A stretch of 64,000 bases of DNA from JAHDCJ01 sp039028895 (GTDB taxonomy: Bacteria > Bacteroidota > Bacteroidia > Chitinophagales > Saprospiraceae). Made by a program: the position numbers and the translations under genes. Below are positions 22,622-30,660 of the stretch, one piece after another (the first letter of the stretch is position 1; each line of letters starts with the position of its first letter). Location of the stretch: the NCBI GenBank assembly GCA_039028895.1, contig JBCCHF010000021.1, positions 1 through 64,000 of the forward strand, read 5' to 3'. The notes beneath the pieces were generated by a model. It worked only from the letters and a program-made list of their open reading frames with translations. It had not been told where the DNA came from and ran no database searches.

Positions 22622-25528
22622 ATGCCGCCTATACTCCGCCTTTTTTTGCTTTACATGCTTTGTTTTTCCTTTTCTGTTTTTCCCGGGTTTGCCCAAAATG
22701 GAGGAATTCAGGCCAACGAGGAAAAAGATTCGCTTCAAACCTATATTCAAGCTCAGATAAACATTGCCAAAAATGACCGATATGATGAGCAATACGAAAG
22801 TGCAAGAACCAACCTCGATACATTAATTGCTTTCTCAAGAGAAAAATTGGGCGTTGACCACGAACTTGAAGGCCATATTTTCCATCAGTTAGGTGTACTC
22901 AGTTATGTGTTGGATGATAATGTGGAAGCCATAAAATTCTACAAGGAAGCTGCAAGGATACGGAAGAAGCTCTTTGTGAATAATCATCCTGACCTGGCAC
23001 AGTCTTTACATAATATCGGGGTAGCCTATCGTTATGAAGGCAATTTCTCAGAAGCCATTAGTTATTTGGAGGAGGCCATAGCAATACGCGATGCCCTTGA
23101 TATGAAAAAAAAGCAGGCGGATAGCTATAATCAATTGGGTATCGTGTATGAAAATATAGGTGATTATGACCGTTCACTGGAATGTACTGAACTTGCCCTG
23201 GGCCTGTTCAGGCAATCCGTTCCGGAAAATGAATTTTGGTATGTAGCACAGTGCCATCGTGATATGGGTATCGTCTTACGAATGGCCAAAAAGCCTGCAG
23301 AAGCACTGATCCAGTTTGAAAAAGCTATTGAAATTTTCACCGATCTTTTCGGAGAAGGAGATAGGGATGTAGCAGATTGTTATAACAACCTTGGGACAGC
23401 ATATTGGGAGATGAGACAGTACCAGCCAGCAATAGAAGCCCTTGAGAAATCATATTCAATTAACCAAAAATTATTTGATAGTCCGAACAGAAGATTCGTC
23501 TGGAATTTTAATAACCTGGGACTCGTGCATATGGCTAATGGCAATTACCGGGAAAGTGCCCAATACCTTGAAAAAGCCATTAAGGAAGGCCAAAATTATT
23601 ATGGACAAAACCACGCAGAACTAGCCAGAAGTTTTGAGAACTATGGAGATAATGCTTTTTATCAAAATGAATTTAGAGTAGCATTAGAACGCTATCAAAA
23701 AGCATTGGTGAACAGTTTTTCGAATTTTCGTGATAGCTCGGCTTACGCCAATCCGGATTTTGAGAAACATGATATTTGGATTGAAAAAACAGAGTTACTC
23801 TCCTTCCTTTCCAATAAGGCCAAATGCCTCATGGGGGTTTTTAATTCCGGTAACGGAAATATCAAAGATATCGAAGCCGCCTACGAAACTTACCTGCTGG
23901 CTGATCAGTTGGTCGATCTTATGCAAAAGGATTTCAGAGAAGAGGGGTCCACTTTGATCCTTTTGGAAAAAGCGATCCCGATGTATGAAAATGCGATAAT
24001 CGCAGCCATCCAGCTTTCGAAGGAGAAAAACGATGATACTTACAAAGAAGCAGCTTTCCGATTAGCAGAAAAGAGCAAGGCAGTAGTGCTGCTGGCATCG
24101 ATAAAAGAGTTAAAAGCCAAAGATTTTGGTGGCATCCCAAATCAACTGCTAGAAGAAGAAAACGACATACGCCAGCAATTGGCCCACCAGGAAAAACTTC
24201 TGGTCAACGCTCTTAAAGGAGATGCCGACGCTGAGACAATAGCCGGTTTGAGAAGTGAAATTCTAAAATTAAAGCAGACCTATGAGGCCTTCACGCTAAA
24301 ACTTGAACAAGAGTATCCGGCTTATCACAATTTGAAATATACTGGCAAGATCGGGAATGTGAAAGATGCAAGGGAGAAATTATTGGATGACCAATCAATG
24401 TTGGTGGAGTATTTTATTGGCAGTGAAAACGTTTTCATTTTTGGTGTTTCAGAGCATGGCCTGGAAGTGGCAGAAATCAAAAAATCAGCCTTCCCTGAAG
24501 CCGAAATACAATGGCTCATTGAGTTTGTTTCCACACCGATATTTGAGCAGTCGGATAAAGAGTTGTTTAATCAAAATGCGTTTAAAGCCTTTGCGACTTT
24601 ATTGCCTTTTTCCATTCCGGAAACGGTAAAAAGATTGACTATTATTCCGGATGGGGTGGTCAGCTACTTGCCTTTTGATATTTTATTAGAGCAAAACTCT
24701 ACCGGATCGATTAACTTTAAGCGGCTGTCTTACCTTGGGAAAAAATATGCCATTGGATATGGTTATTCCGCAACTACATTGATTGAAAACCTGGAAAGAA
24801 CCGATAACGCGAAAACCAGAAATGTATTAGCAATGGCACCGATTTTCGAAGAAAGCAAAATTTATCAGCCTTTACTTTACAGCCTTTCGGAATTAACGTT
24901 TTTGAAAGACCAGTTTAAGACCACTGCCCTGGAAGGTGAGCAAGCGTCGAAATCAGCCTTTATCGAGAAAGTAGGAGCATTTGACATTATCCACCTTTCC
25001 ACGCATGCAGCTGCAGAAGATAGCCTGGAAAACTCTGCCTGGATTGCCTTTAGTGAAGTCAATGCAGAATCATCAGAAAGTCGATTATCACTTAACGATC
25101 TCTATGCATTACGTATGAAAGCAACTATGGTTGTGCTCAGTGCCTGTGAAACGGCGCGTGGGAAAATAGCAAAAGGAGAAGGCGTAATGAGCCTGGCAAG
25201 AGGTTTCGCATATGCAGGTTGTCAAAGTACGGTAACGACTTTATGGCAGGTCAATAATCAATCGACCGCTGATATTATGGAGCGATTTTATAATCACCTT
25301 GAAGCAGGCTTAACAAAAGATGTTGCACTAAAACAGGCGAAAATGGACTATTTGGGCAGTGATGAAATCGACCAGGTAGGCGCTCATCCGTATTACTGGG
25401 CAGCATATGTGCCAATTGGAAATACGTCAGCGCTTCAATTCGGTAAAGGAACCCCTTGGTTTGTTTTTCCAATAATCCTGGTAATTATCATACTTCTGGG
25501 CCGGGGTATAAAAATGACAAAAGGGTAA
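22622..25528 (+). CDS. TPR-CHAT domain protease-like protein with signal peptide and C-terminal membrane anchor
   Basis: 968 residues. A signal peptide (about 1-25, ending PGFAQ) is followed by tandem tetratricopeptide repeats (about 40-370; 'LHNIGVAYRYEGNFSEAI', 'YNQLGIVYENIGDYDRSL', 'FNNLGLVHMANGNYRESA'), a helical linker, and a CHAT domain (about 660-930) of the caspase-like clan CD. The expected catalytic pair is present: His795 in 'IIHLSTHAA' and Cys842 in 'VLSACETARG'. A hydrophobic segment (about 944-961) with a basic tail ends the protein. This layout puts TPR and CHAT outside the cytoplasm, held by the C-terminal helix. Known CHAT proteases with TPR partners act in regulated proteolysis and immunity; this one's role is unknown. 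Confidence 0.92.
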   Translation: MPPILRLFLLYMLCFSFSVFPGFAQNGGIQANEEKDSLQTYIQAQINIAKNDRYDEQYESARTNLDTLIAFSREKLGVDHELEGHIFHQLGVLSYVLDDNVEAIKFYKEAARIRKKLFVNNHPDLAQSLHNIGVAYRYEGNFSEAISYLEEAIAIRDALDMKKKQADSYNQLGIVYENIGDYDRSLECTELALGLFRQSVPENEFWYVAQCHRDMGIVLRMAKKPAEALIQFEKAIEIFTDLFGEGDRDVADCYNNLGTAYWEMRQYQPAIEALEKSYSINQKLFDSPNRRFVWNFNNLGLVHMANGNYRESAQYLEKAIKEGQNYYGQNHAELARSFENYGDNAFYQNEFRVALERYQKALVNSFSNFRDSSAYANPDFEKHDIWIEKTELLSFLSNKAKCLMGVFNSGNGNIKDIEAAYETYLLADQLVDLMQKDFREEGSTLILLEKAIPMYENAIIAAIQLSKEKNDDTYKEAAFRLAEKSKAVVLLASIKELKAKDFGGIPNQLLEEENDIRQQLAHQEKLLVNALKGDADAETIAGLRSEILKLKQTYEAFTLKLEQEYPAYHNLKYTGKIGNVKDAREKLLDDQSMLVEYFIGSENVFIFGVSEHGLEVAEIKKSAFPEAEIQWLIEFVSTPIFEQSDKELFNQNAFKAFATLLPFSIPETVKRLTIIPDGVVSYLPFDILLEQNSTGSINFKRLSYLGKKYAIGYGYSATTLIENLERTDNAKTRNVLAMAPIFEESKIYQPLLYSLSELTFLKDQFKTTALEGEQASKSAFIEKVGAFDIIHLSTHAAAEDSLENSAWIAFSEVNAESSESRLSLNDLYALRMKATMVVLSACETARGKIAKGEGVMSLARGFAYAGCQSTVTTLWQVNNQSTADIMERFYNHLEAGLTKDVALKQAKMDYLGSDEIDQVGAHPYYWAAYVPIGNTSALQFGKGTPWFVFPIILVIIILLGRGIKMTKG

Positions 25529-25609
25529 CTATTCCTTATGAAAAGTCACCCCTTTGCTTTGCAACCTATTAAAGCTAACTTGCCACATAAATTATGCCAT
25601 TCTTTACTT

Positions 25610-26044
25610 ATGTTGAAACAATCTATCATTACTGAAATAACTATTGATGCTTCCAGAGAAAAAGTATGGGAAATTCTTGTTGATTATGACAATTACCATA
25701 CTTGGAACCCCTTCTGTATCAAGGCAGAAACAACAAAAGAGATAGGAACTCCGTTTGTAATGACCATTCAAATGCATCCGGGAAAAAAGCCGATAAAGTC
25801 AAAAGAAATTTATTCTGACCATGAAGCACCAAAAGTGATTGGTTGGCGACTAAATTGGGGTTTTTTACTAAAAACACATCGTTTACAGGTTCTGGAAAAG
25901 GTCGATGAGCATACAACTCACTATTTCACCGAAGACAAGTTTTGGGGTTTACTTACACCTCTGGTCATGTTTCTTTATCGGAAACCGATACAAAGAGGAT
26001 TTGATGAAACTGCTGCTGCATTGAAAGCTGTATGCGAAAAATAG
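25610..26044 (+). CDS. SRPBCC (START-like) small-ligand-binding protein
   Basis: 144 residues from the ATG at 25610, where the SRPBCC pattern begins ('IITEITIDASREKVWEILVDYDNYHTWNPF'-like opening, seen as residues 5-34). An in-frame ATG at 25538 would add 24 residues that do not fit the fold. These helix-grip proteins bind lipids, polyketides or other hydrophobic ligands in a cavity; the ligand is unknown. It lies 81 bases after the CHAT gene and ends 4 bases from the converging FTCD gene. Confidence 0.78.
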   Translation: MLKQSIITEITIDASREKVWEILVDYDNYHTWNPFCIKAETTKEIGTPFVMTIQMHPGKKPIKSKEIYSDHEAPKVIGWRLNWGFLLKTHRLQVLEKVDEHTTHYFTEDKFWGLLTPLVMFLYRKPIQRGFDETAAALKAVCEK

Positions 26045-26048
26045 AAGC

Positions 26049-27746
26049 CTAACTGATCTTTTCCTCTACAATAGCCATCACCGCTTCTTCAAGTTTTGCA
26101 GCTTCGTCAATGATCACTTGCCCGTCTGCCAGTACTTTTTCGACATAAGCTTTGTCGTTGAGGTCGGTGGCGTTAATCTTGACATTGAGAAAGGCACCTC
26201 TGATGGCAGTTCTCGCGCATAGTACGCCTACACCAGCATCAGTCACCGAATTAGGATTACCTGTTTCCGCCATGGCTTTGATTACCTTAATTGACTCAAG
26301 AGCTACTTTCATTACCTTGAGTGGAACATCTATTGCGTACTTTGTGGCATCCTGGATAGCTTGTTTTCTTTTGACTTTTTCTTCTTCACTACCTTTCGGT
26401 AAACGGAAAGCATCCATTATAGCGTTGAAAGAACGGGTGTCTTCATCTACTAGTTGTAATAATTGATCTTTGATGATTTGTCCCTTAGCGGCCCATTCTG
26501 AGAATTCATCCCAGCGCTCGTCCCACACTCTCCTGTGCGCTGAAAGGTTAGCCACCATGGTTCCTAGTGAAATACCTAATGCCCCAACATAAGCTGAAAT
26601 CGATCCTCCGCCTGGGGCAGGACTTTCTGAGGCTGTTTCATTGGAAAATTCACGGAGGTTCATATTGAGCAGTGGCGTATCTGCCATATCTCTCAATTGG
26701 TATTCGATGATCTTTTTATTGGGATCGAACGGTCCGAGTTCTTCAAGCCCTAGTGAACGAACCGCTATTCTGATCAACTCTTCTTCTGATACACCAGTTG
26801 AGCGTCTTTGTTGCTCAAGGAAAAATCGGCCTGCATCCAGCATTACATTTAGCGGGACCAATCCGACCAACTCCGATCCTGTAACGCGCAAGCCTCTTTT
26901 AGTAGCGGATTTGCGGGTTTCTTCAAAAGCAATATGCAAAGGGGTGACTTGCAGGTTGGTGAGGTTCATCGAAATCTGGGCAATGCCATACTCTTCGATA
27001 AACCAACCGATAGCTTTCACTGACTTGCAGGCTCCGGGTTCTCTTACTGGCTCTCCAGCTGCGTCGGTAATGACTTTTCCATTGATCTTATTGCCTTCGC
27101 GTTTGATCCTGCCTTTTTCGCGGATGTCGAAGGCTACAGAGTTAGCCCTTCTGACAGAAGTGGTATTAAGATTTACGTTATAAGCGACCAGGAATTCCCT
27201 GGCTCCGATGACTGTGGCACCCGAACCAGCAACCTTATCCGTAAAAGCATTTGGTCCGAAATCTGGTTGCCACTCAGGCTTACCCAGTTTATCAGGTAGG
27301 GCTTCATACTCGCCTGCACGGATGGTGGCCAGGTTTTTCCACTCGGGTTTGCTGGCGGCATATTCGTAAAGGTAAATGGGGATATCCAGTTGACTACCAA
27401 CCATTTCACCTAGTTTTTTGGCGTAAGTCACCGTTTCCTCCATGGTAATACCAGAAATGGGAATGAGTGGACAGACATCTGTAGCACCCATACGTGGGTG
27501 TTCACCGGAATGTTGGCTCATGTCAATCAGTTCGGCGGCTTTCTTAATGGCCAGAAATGCGGCTTTAATTACCGGGTCTGGTGCCCCTACAAAGGTCACA
27601 ACAGTCCGATTTGTAGCTTTTCCTGGATCTACATCCAGTAATTTGACGCCTTCAACTGATTCAATCTCAGCTGTAATTTGCCGAAGCACTTCCGGGTCCC
27701 GCCCTTCACTGAAATTTGGAACACATTCTATTAATTGGGTTGACAT
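26049..27746 (-). CDS. ftcD: Bifunctional glutamate formimidoyltransferase / formimidoyltetrahydrofolate cyclodeaminase
   Basis: 565 residues, the full length of a fused FTCD. Residues 1-330 are the formimidoyltransferase ('ECVPNFSEGRDPEVL', 'HSGEHPRMGATDVCP', 'LVAYNVNLNT'), and about 360-565 the cyclodeaminase ('ASESPAPGGGSISAYVGALG', 'NSVTDAGVGVLCARTA'). Together they move the formimino group from N-formimidoyl-glutamate, the histidine-breakdown product, to tetrahydrofolate and deaminate it to methenyl-THF. The other hut genes are not in the window. The fusion is the animal-like arrangement and also occurs in Bacteroidota. Confidence 0.95.
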   Translation of the reverse strand: MSTQLIECVPNFSEGRDPEVLRQITAEIESVEGVKLLDVDPGKATNRTVVTFVGAPDPVIKAAFLAIKKAAELIDMSQHSGEHPRMGATDVCPLIPISGITMEETVTYAKKLGEMVGSQLDIPIYLYEYAASKPEWKNLATIRAGEYEALPDKLGKPEWQPDFGPNAFTDKVAGSGATVIGAREFLVAYNVNLNTTSVRRANSVAFDIREKGRIKREGNKINGKVITDAAGEPVREPGACKSVKAIGWFIEEYGIAQISMNLTNLQVTPLHIAFEETRKSATKRGLRVTGSELVGLVPLNVMLDAGRFFLEQQRRSTGVSEEELIRIAVRSLGLEELGPFDPNKKIIEYQLRDMADTPLLNMNLREFSNETASESPAPGGGSISAYVGALGISLGTMVANLSAHRRVWDERWDEFSEWAAKGQIIKDQLLQLVDEDTRSFNAIMDAFRLPKGSEEEKVKRKQAIQDATKYAIDVPLKVMKVALESIKVIKAMAETGNPNSVTDAGVGVLCARTAIRGAFLNVKINATDLNDKAYVEKVLADGQVIIDEAAKLEEAVMAIVEEKIS

Positions 27747-27838
27747 TTTTTCTAAATTTTAGATCTGCGAAATTAGAACAAATTATGTACTCTGGGTCGG
27801 AAATTCTGATGAAATCCATTCTGCCATAAACAGAAACT

Positions 27839-27863
27839 TTATCAAATATTCGCGATTTGATAA
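27839..27863. repeat. Inverted repeat TTATCAAAT-N7-ATTTGATAA
   Basis: Perfect 9-base arms at 27839-27847 and 27855-27863; could be an operator dyad or a small hairpin. It is about 100 bases upstream of ftcD on its strand. Confidence 0.6.
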
Positions 27864-27909
27864 TATTCTGCATTTAAAGTGTTTTACGGTATTAAGTTGT
27901 GCAGAATAT
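27863..27909. repeat. Inverted repeat ATATTCTGC-N29-GCAGAATAT
   Basis: Perfect 9-base arms at 27863-27871 and 27901-27909, next to the previous dyad. Confidence 0.5.
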
Positions 27910-27981
27910 CTTTTGAGATAAAATAAATTTTAATTATCTTTCAATTATTAAAATATTAGTTCATTGCAGTTTGATTTTGTT

Positions 27982-28021
27982 ATGTGATAAGTCATGCTTA
28001 AATACCTTTGATTTATCACAT
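27982..28021. repeat. Inverted repeat ATGTGATAA-N22-TTATCACAT enclosing a -7 match
   Basis: Perfect 9-base arms at 27982-27990 and 28013-28021. TACCTTTG (28003-28010, plus strand) lies between them, so a protein bound to both arms would cover the promoter. Confidence 0.55.
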
Positions 28022-28227
28022 GCCCACAGCAATACTTGATTCATTTTTGAGCCTAACATTCAAAAAATTAAAGTTTGACTCAAGGTATCTAGGGCGGGCC
28101 CCAGTTCCGGTAATAATCGGGATTTTTTATCAATGATAAAAACAAGGGGATTACTGAACTACCTTGGCTTCTTTAGCGTAAAACAAGAGGCCCAACTTTA
28201 TTATGACAGTATTTCTGTGGGTTTTTT

Positions 28228-28235
28228 TATTTTTG
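28228..28235 (+). promoter_or_regulatory. Candidate -7 element TATTTTTG for the outer-membrane-protein gene
   Basis: Exact TAnnTTTG match 14 bases before the ATG at 28250. It supports that start over the upstream in-frame ATG at 28133. Confidence 0.45.
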
Positions 28236-28249
28236 CCAAAAAGGGATTT

Positions 28250-28960
28250 ATGAAAAAGTGGATCATCTTAACCGCCTTTTTGGCTTTCGTCTTTCAGGTC
28301 AATGCACAAACAGGAACTGCTTATGGCATAAAAGGAGGTCTTGCACTCGCTAACCAAAGTTGGAACCAGTCGGAAAGAGAGTTTGGATTTGCTTACCATG
28401 GTGATCTGTTTCTTGAATCTGTCAACGATAGTTTGAGTATTGCTTTTTACGTAGCAGCAGGCTATCACCTGCGGGGCAGTGCTATTGTTGTTAACTCTTT
28501 CTTTGATCCGCGAACAGGTATTACCTTTCCGCGGCGCAGGATTAATCACCGTTTCAATAATGTTGCTATACAAGCAGGTGCTAAAAACTTTCATAGGTTA
28601 AAAGATAAAAACATACGGGGTTTCTATGGCCTCGGCCTAAGAGTTGAATACACGATTGACTATAATCTGGCTTACAGTAATTCCGAAGGTTATGATCTCT
28701 ACCTCAACCGCTTTAATTACGGATTGTCTGTATTAGGTGGTGTAGAGTTTGAGTTTAAAAATTTCCCTGGCGCAGTTTTCCTCGAATTGTCTTTCCATCC
28801 TGATGTCTCCAAACAAATTTTCATTCCACCAGGAGTGGCCACTTATACCGACCCGGTCACCAATATGGTATTCACCTTTTCAGAACAAAAAGTATTCAAC
28901 CGGACACTTGAACTTACCCTCGGATACAAGTTTATAAGAAGGGTTGAATGGATTGATTAG
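28250..28960 (+). CDS. Outer-membrane beta-barrel protein (porin-like)
   Basis: 236 residues from the ATG at 28250, which opens a signal peptide (MKKWIILTAFLAFVFQVNAQ). The mature part has alternating hydrophobic strands with aromatic ends ('YGIKGGLALANQSW', 'FYVAAGYHLRGSAIVV', 'RGFYGLGLRVEYTI', 'LELTLGYKFIRR'), the look of an 8-10-stranded barrel of the PorT/OmpW-like type common in Bacteroidota. The terminal strand ends in basic and aromatic residues. Cargo or partner unknown. Confidence 0.72.
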   Translation: MKKWIILTAFLAFVFQVNAQTGTAYGIKGGLALANQSWNQSEREFGFAYHGDLFLESVNDSLSIAFYVAAGYHLRGSAIVVNSFFDPRTGITFPRRRINHRFNNVAIQAGAKNFHRLKDKNIRGFYGLGLRVEYTIDYNLAYSNSEGYDLYLNRFNYGLSVLGGVEFEFKNFPGAVFLELSFHPDVSKQIFIPPGVATYTDPVTNMVFTFSEQKVFNRTLELTLGYKFIRRVEWID

Positions 28961-29036
28961 CCTTTCAGTCGGTGCTTTTAACTTTAAAAAATTCCTTGTT
29001 TTTAAACAATTAGGGTGGATTTATCATTTCCATTCT

Positions 29037-29044
29037 TAACTTTA
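29037..29044 (+). promoter_or_regulatory. Possible -7 element TAACTTTA for the HMG-CoA synthase gene
   Basis: One mismatch from TAnnTTTG, 37 bases before the ATG at 29082; identical to the octamer before the peptide symporter. Confidence 0.3.
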
Positions 29045-29081
29045 GCGCCATTTTTAAATCCAGTTCTAATCCAACTTTACT

Positions 29082-30608
29082 ATGAAACATGCCTCCATCG
29101 GGATTGACGATATGTCACTGTATATCCCGAAACTTTACCTTGATATAGAGGATTTGGCAAATGAAAGAAATATTGAATACGCCAAATTACACTTCGGTTT
29201 GGGGCTAACCTCTATGGCCGTGCCGGATGTACACGAAGATGCAGCAACTATGGCAGCAAATGCTGTGGCTGACCTGATCGATAAAAATAACATTGATCCA
29301 AGTGCTATTGGACGCATTTATATGGGTACCGAATCTGCCCTGGATGGAGCAAAGCCAACCGCTACCTATGTCCTTGAAATGCTTCGTGATAAGTATCATG
29401 AACAATATGGTTCTGATTGTTTTCTCAACTGCGATGTTGTTGATCTGACATTTGCCTGTGTAGGTGGTGTAGATGCTCTAAACAATACACTTGACTGGGT
29501 TGCAGTTGATGATGAGCGGATTGGTATCGTCGTAACGACGGACCTTGCCAAATATGAACTCGGTTCAACCGGAGAATACACCCAAGGCGCTGGTGCCATT
29601 GCCATGTTGGTAAAGCGCAACCCAAGATTATTAGCAATTCGTGATCATTGGGGAGTAGCGACTGTAGGTGTCCACGACTTTTTCAAACCAAAGAGAACTG
29701 CCTCAAAAGTTCAGATTATTGATGAAGTTTTAAACCTGGCAGGTATCAAGGATATCAATGCTAACGAAATAATTGAGAAACTGGATGCCAGTCTTGAGGT
29801 AAAAGGTGTCCTTGATGTCAACGAAGTCAATTTGACGCTTCAGAAAGAAACCCCGGTATTTGATGGACAATATTCTAATCTCTGTTACCAGGAACGGATA
29901 AGACAGGCTTTCGATAATTTCAGAAAGAAGGCAGCCGGAAATGGTCGTTTCAATGGCAATCAGGAACATGTTGTAACTGAAGAATGGGACAGACTGATCT
30001 TCCACTTACCCTATGCCTTCCATGCCAAACGCATCTTCCCCGAAATATTTATGGAAGAAGCCAAAAGGTCTGGAACCTGGCCGGAAATTAAAGCATCTAT
30101 AGAAATGGACGAGCCTTTAATGTCAGAATTCGCGGATAAGGAAATGTTTCTTAAAACAAAAGCGCAATACTTGAGACTCGTTAGCAAAACAGGCCATTAC
30201 AAGCAATTTGTAGCTGAAAAAATGGAGAAAGGCCAACGCGCATCACGTGAAGTAGGCAACATGTACGCCTGCTCGATCTTCCTCGCCCTCATGTCGAGCC
30301 TTGAAGCCGATTACCTCGAGGGCAGTAATCTGAAGAATGGCCTTATTGGATTTTTCGGTTATGGAAGCGGCTCAAAATCCAAGGTTTTTGAAGGTAAACT
30401 CCAACCAGGTTGGAAAGAGGTAGTAGCGGGATTTAAAGTAACTGAGCAACTTAAAAAACGGACGCGCATTGACTATCCGACCTACGAAAAACTGCATTCT
30501 GGAAAACTGGAAGAATCAGTTGTGACAGCAGGGAAAGAGTTCAATCTCAGCCATATCGGTAAAGATGGAGTCGTCGAAGGGGCACGTTATTATGCATGGA
30601 CTGAATAG
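29082..30608 (+). CDS. Hydroxymethylglutaryl-CoA synthase family protein
   Basis: 508 residues, longer than the 380-460 usual in bacteria and eukaryotes. HMG-CoA synthase condenses acetyl-CoA with acetoacetyl-CoA. The acetyl-carrying cysteine is Cys126 in 'VVDLTFACVGGVDAL', in the thiolase-fold context; the opening 'IGIDDMSLYIPKLYLDIEDL' and 'FHLPYAFHAKRIFPEI' (active-site His region) also fit. The likely role is the mevalonate route to isoprenoids or leucine/ketone metabolism; no other mevalonate gene is in the window. A decorated homologue acting on another acyl chain is possible. Confidence 0.82.
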   Translation: MKHASIGIDDMSLYIPKLYLDIEDLANERNIEYAKLHFGLGLTSMAVPDVHEDAATMAANAVADLIDKNNIDPSAIGRIYMGTESALDGAKPTATYVLEMLRDKYHEQYGSDCFLNCDVVDLTFACVGGVDALNNTLDWVAVDDERIGIVVTTDLAKYELGSTGEYTQGAGAIAMLVKRNPRLLAIRDHWGVATVGVHDFFKPKRTASKVQIIDEVLNLAGIKDINANEIIEKLDASLEVKGVLDVNEVNLTLQKETPVFDGQYSNLCYQERIRQAFDNFRKKAAGNGRFNGNQEHVVTEEWDRLIFHLPYAFHAKRIFPEIFMEEAKRSGTWPEIKASIEMDEPLMSEFADKEMFLKTKAQYLRLVSKTGHYKQFVAEKMEKGQRASREVGNMYACSIFLALMSSLEADYLEGSNLKNGLIGFFGYGSGSKSKVFEGKLQPGWKEVVAGFKVTEQLKKRTRIDYPTYEKLHSGKLEESVVTAGKEFNLSHIGKDGVVEGARYYAWTE

Positions 30609-30660
30609 GTAATAATTTTTTTCTGAGTAATTTGCCACCTGTTTAACCAAATAGCTATTT

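Larger units (their letters stand above)
27747..28249. other. 500-base control region with three inverted repeats
   Basis: No convincing gene in this AT-rich gap between the divergent FTCD and outer-membrane-protein genes. It contains three perfect 9-base inverted repeats (27839-27863, 27863-27909, 27982-28021), a TACCTTTG -7 match inside the third, and a second -7 match TATTTTTG at 28228-28235 just before the barrel gene. An in-frame ATG at 28133 exists but codes for no signal peptide. Confidence 0.5.
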
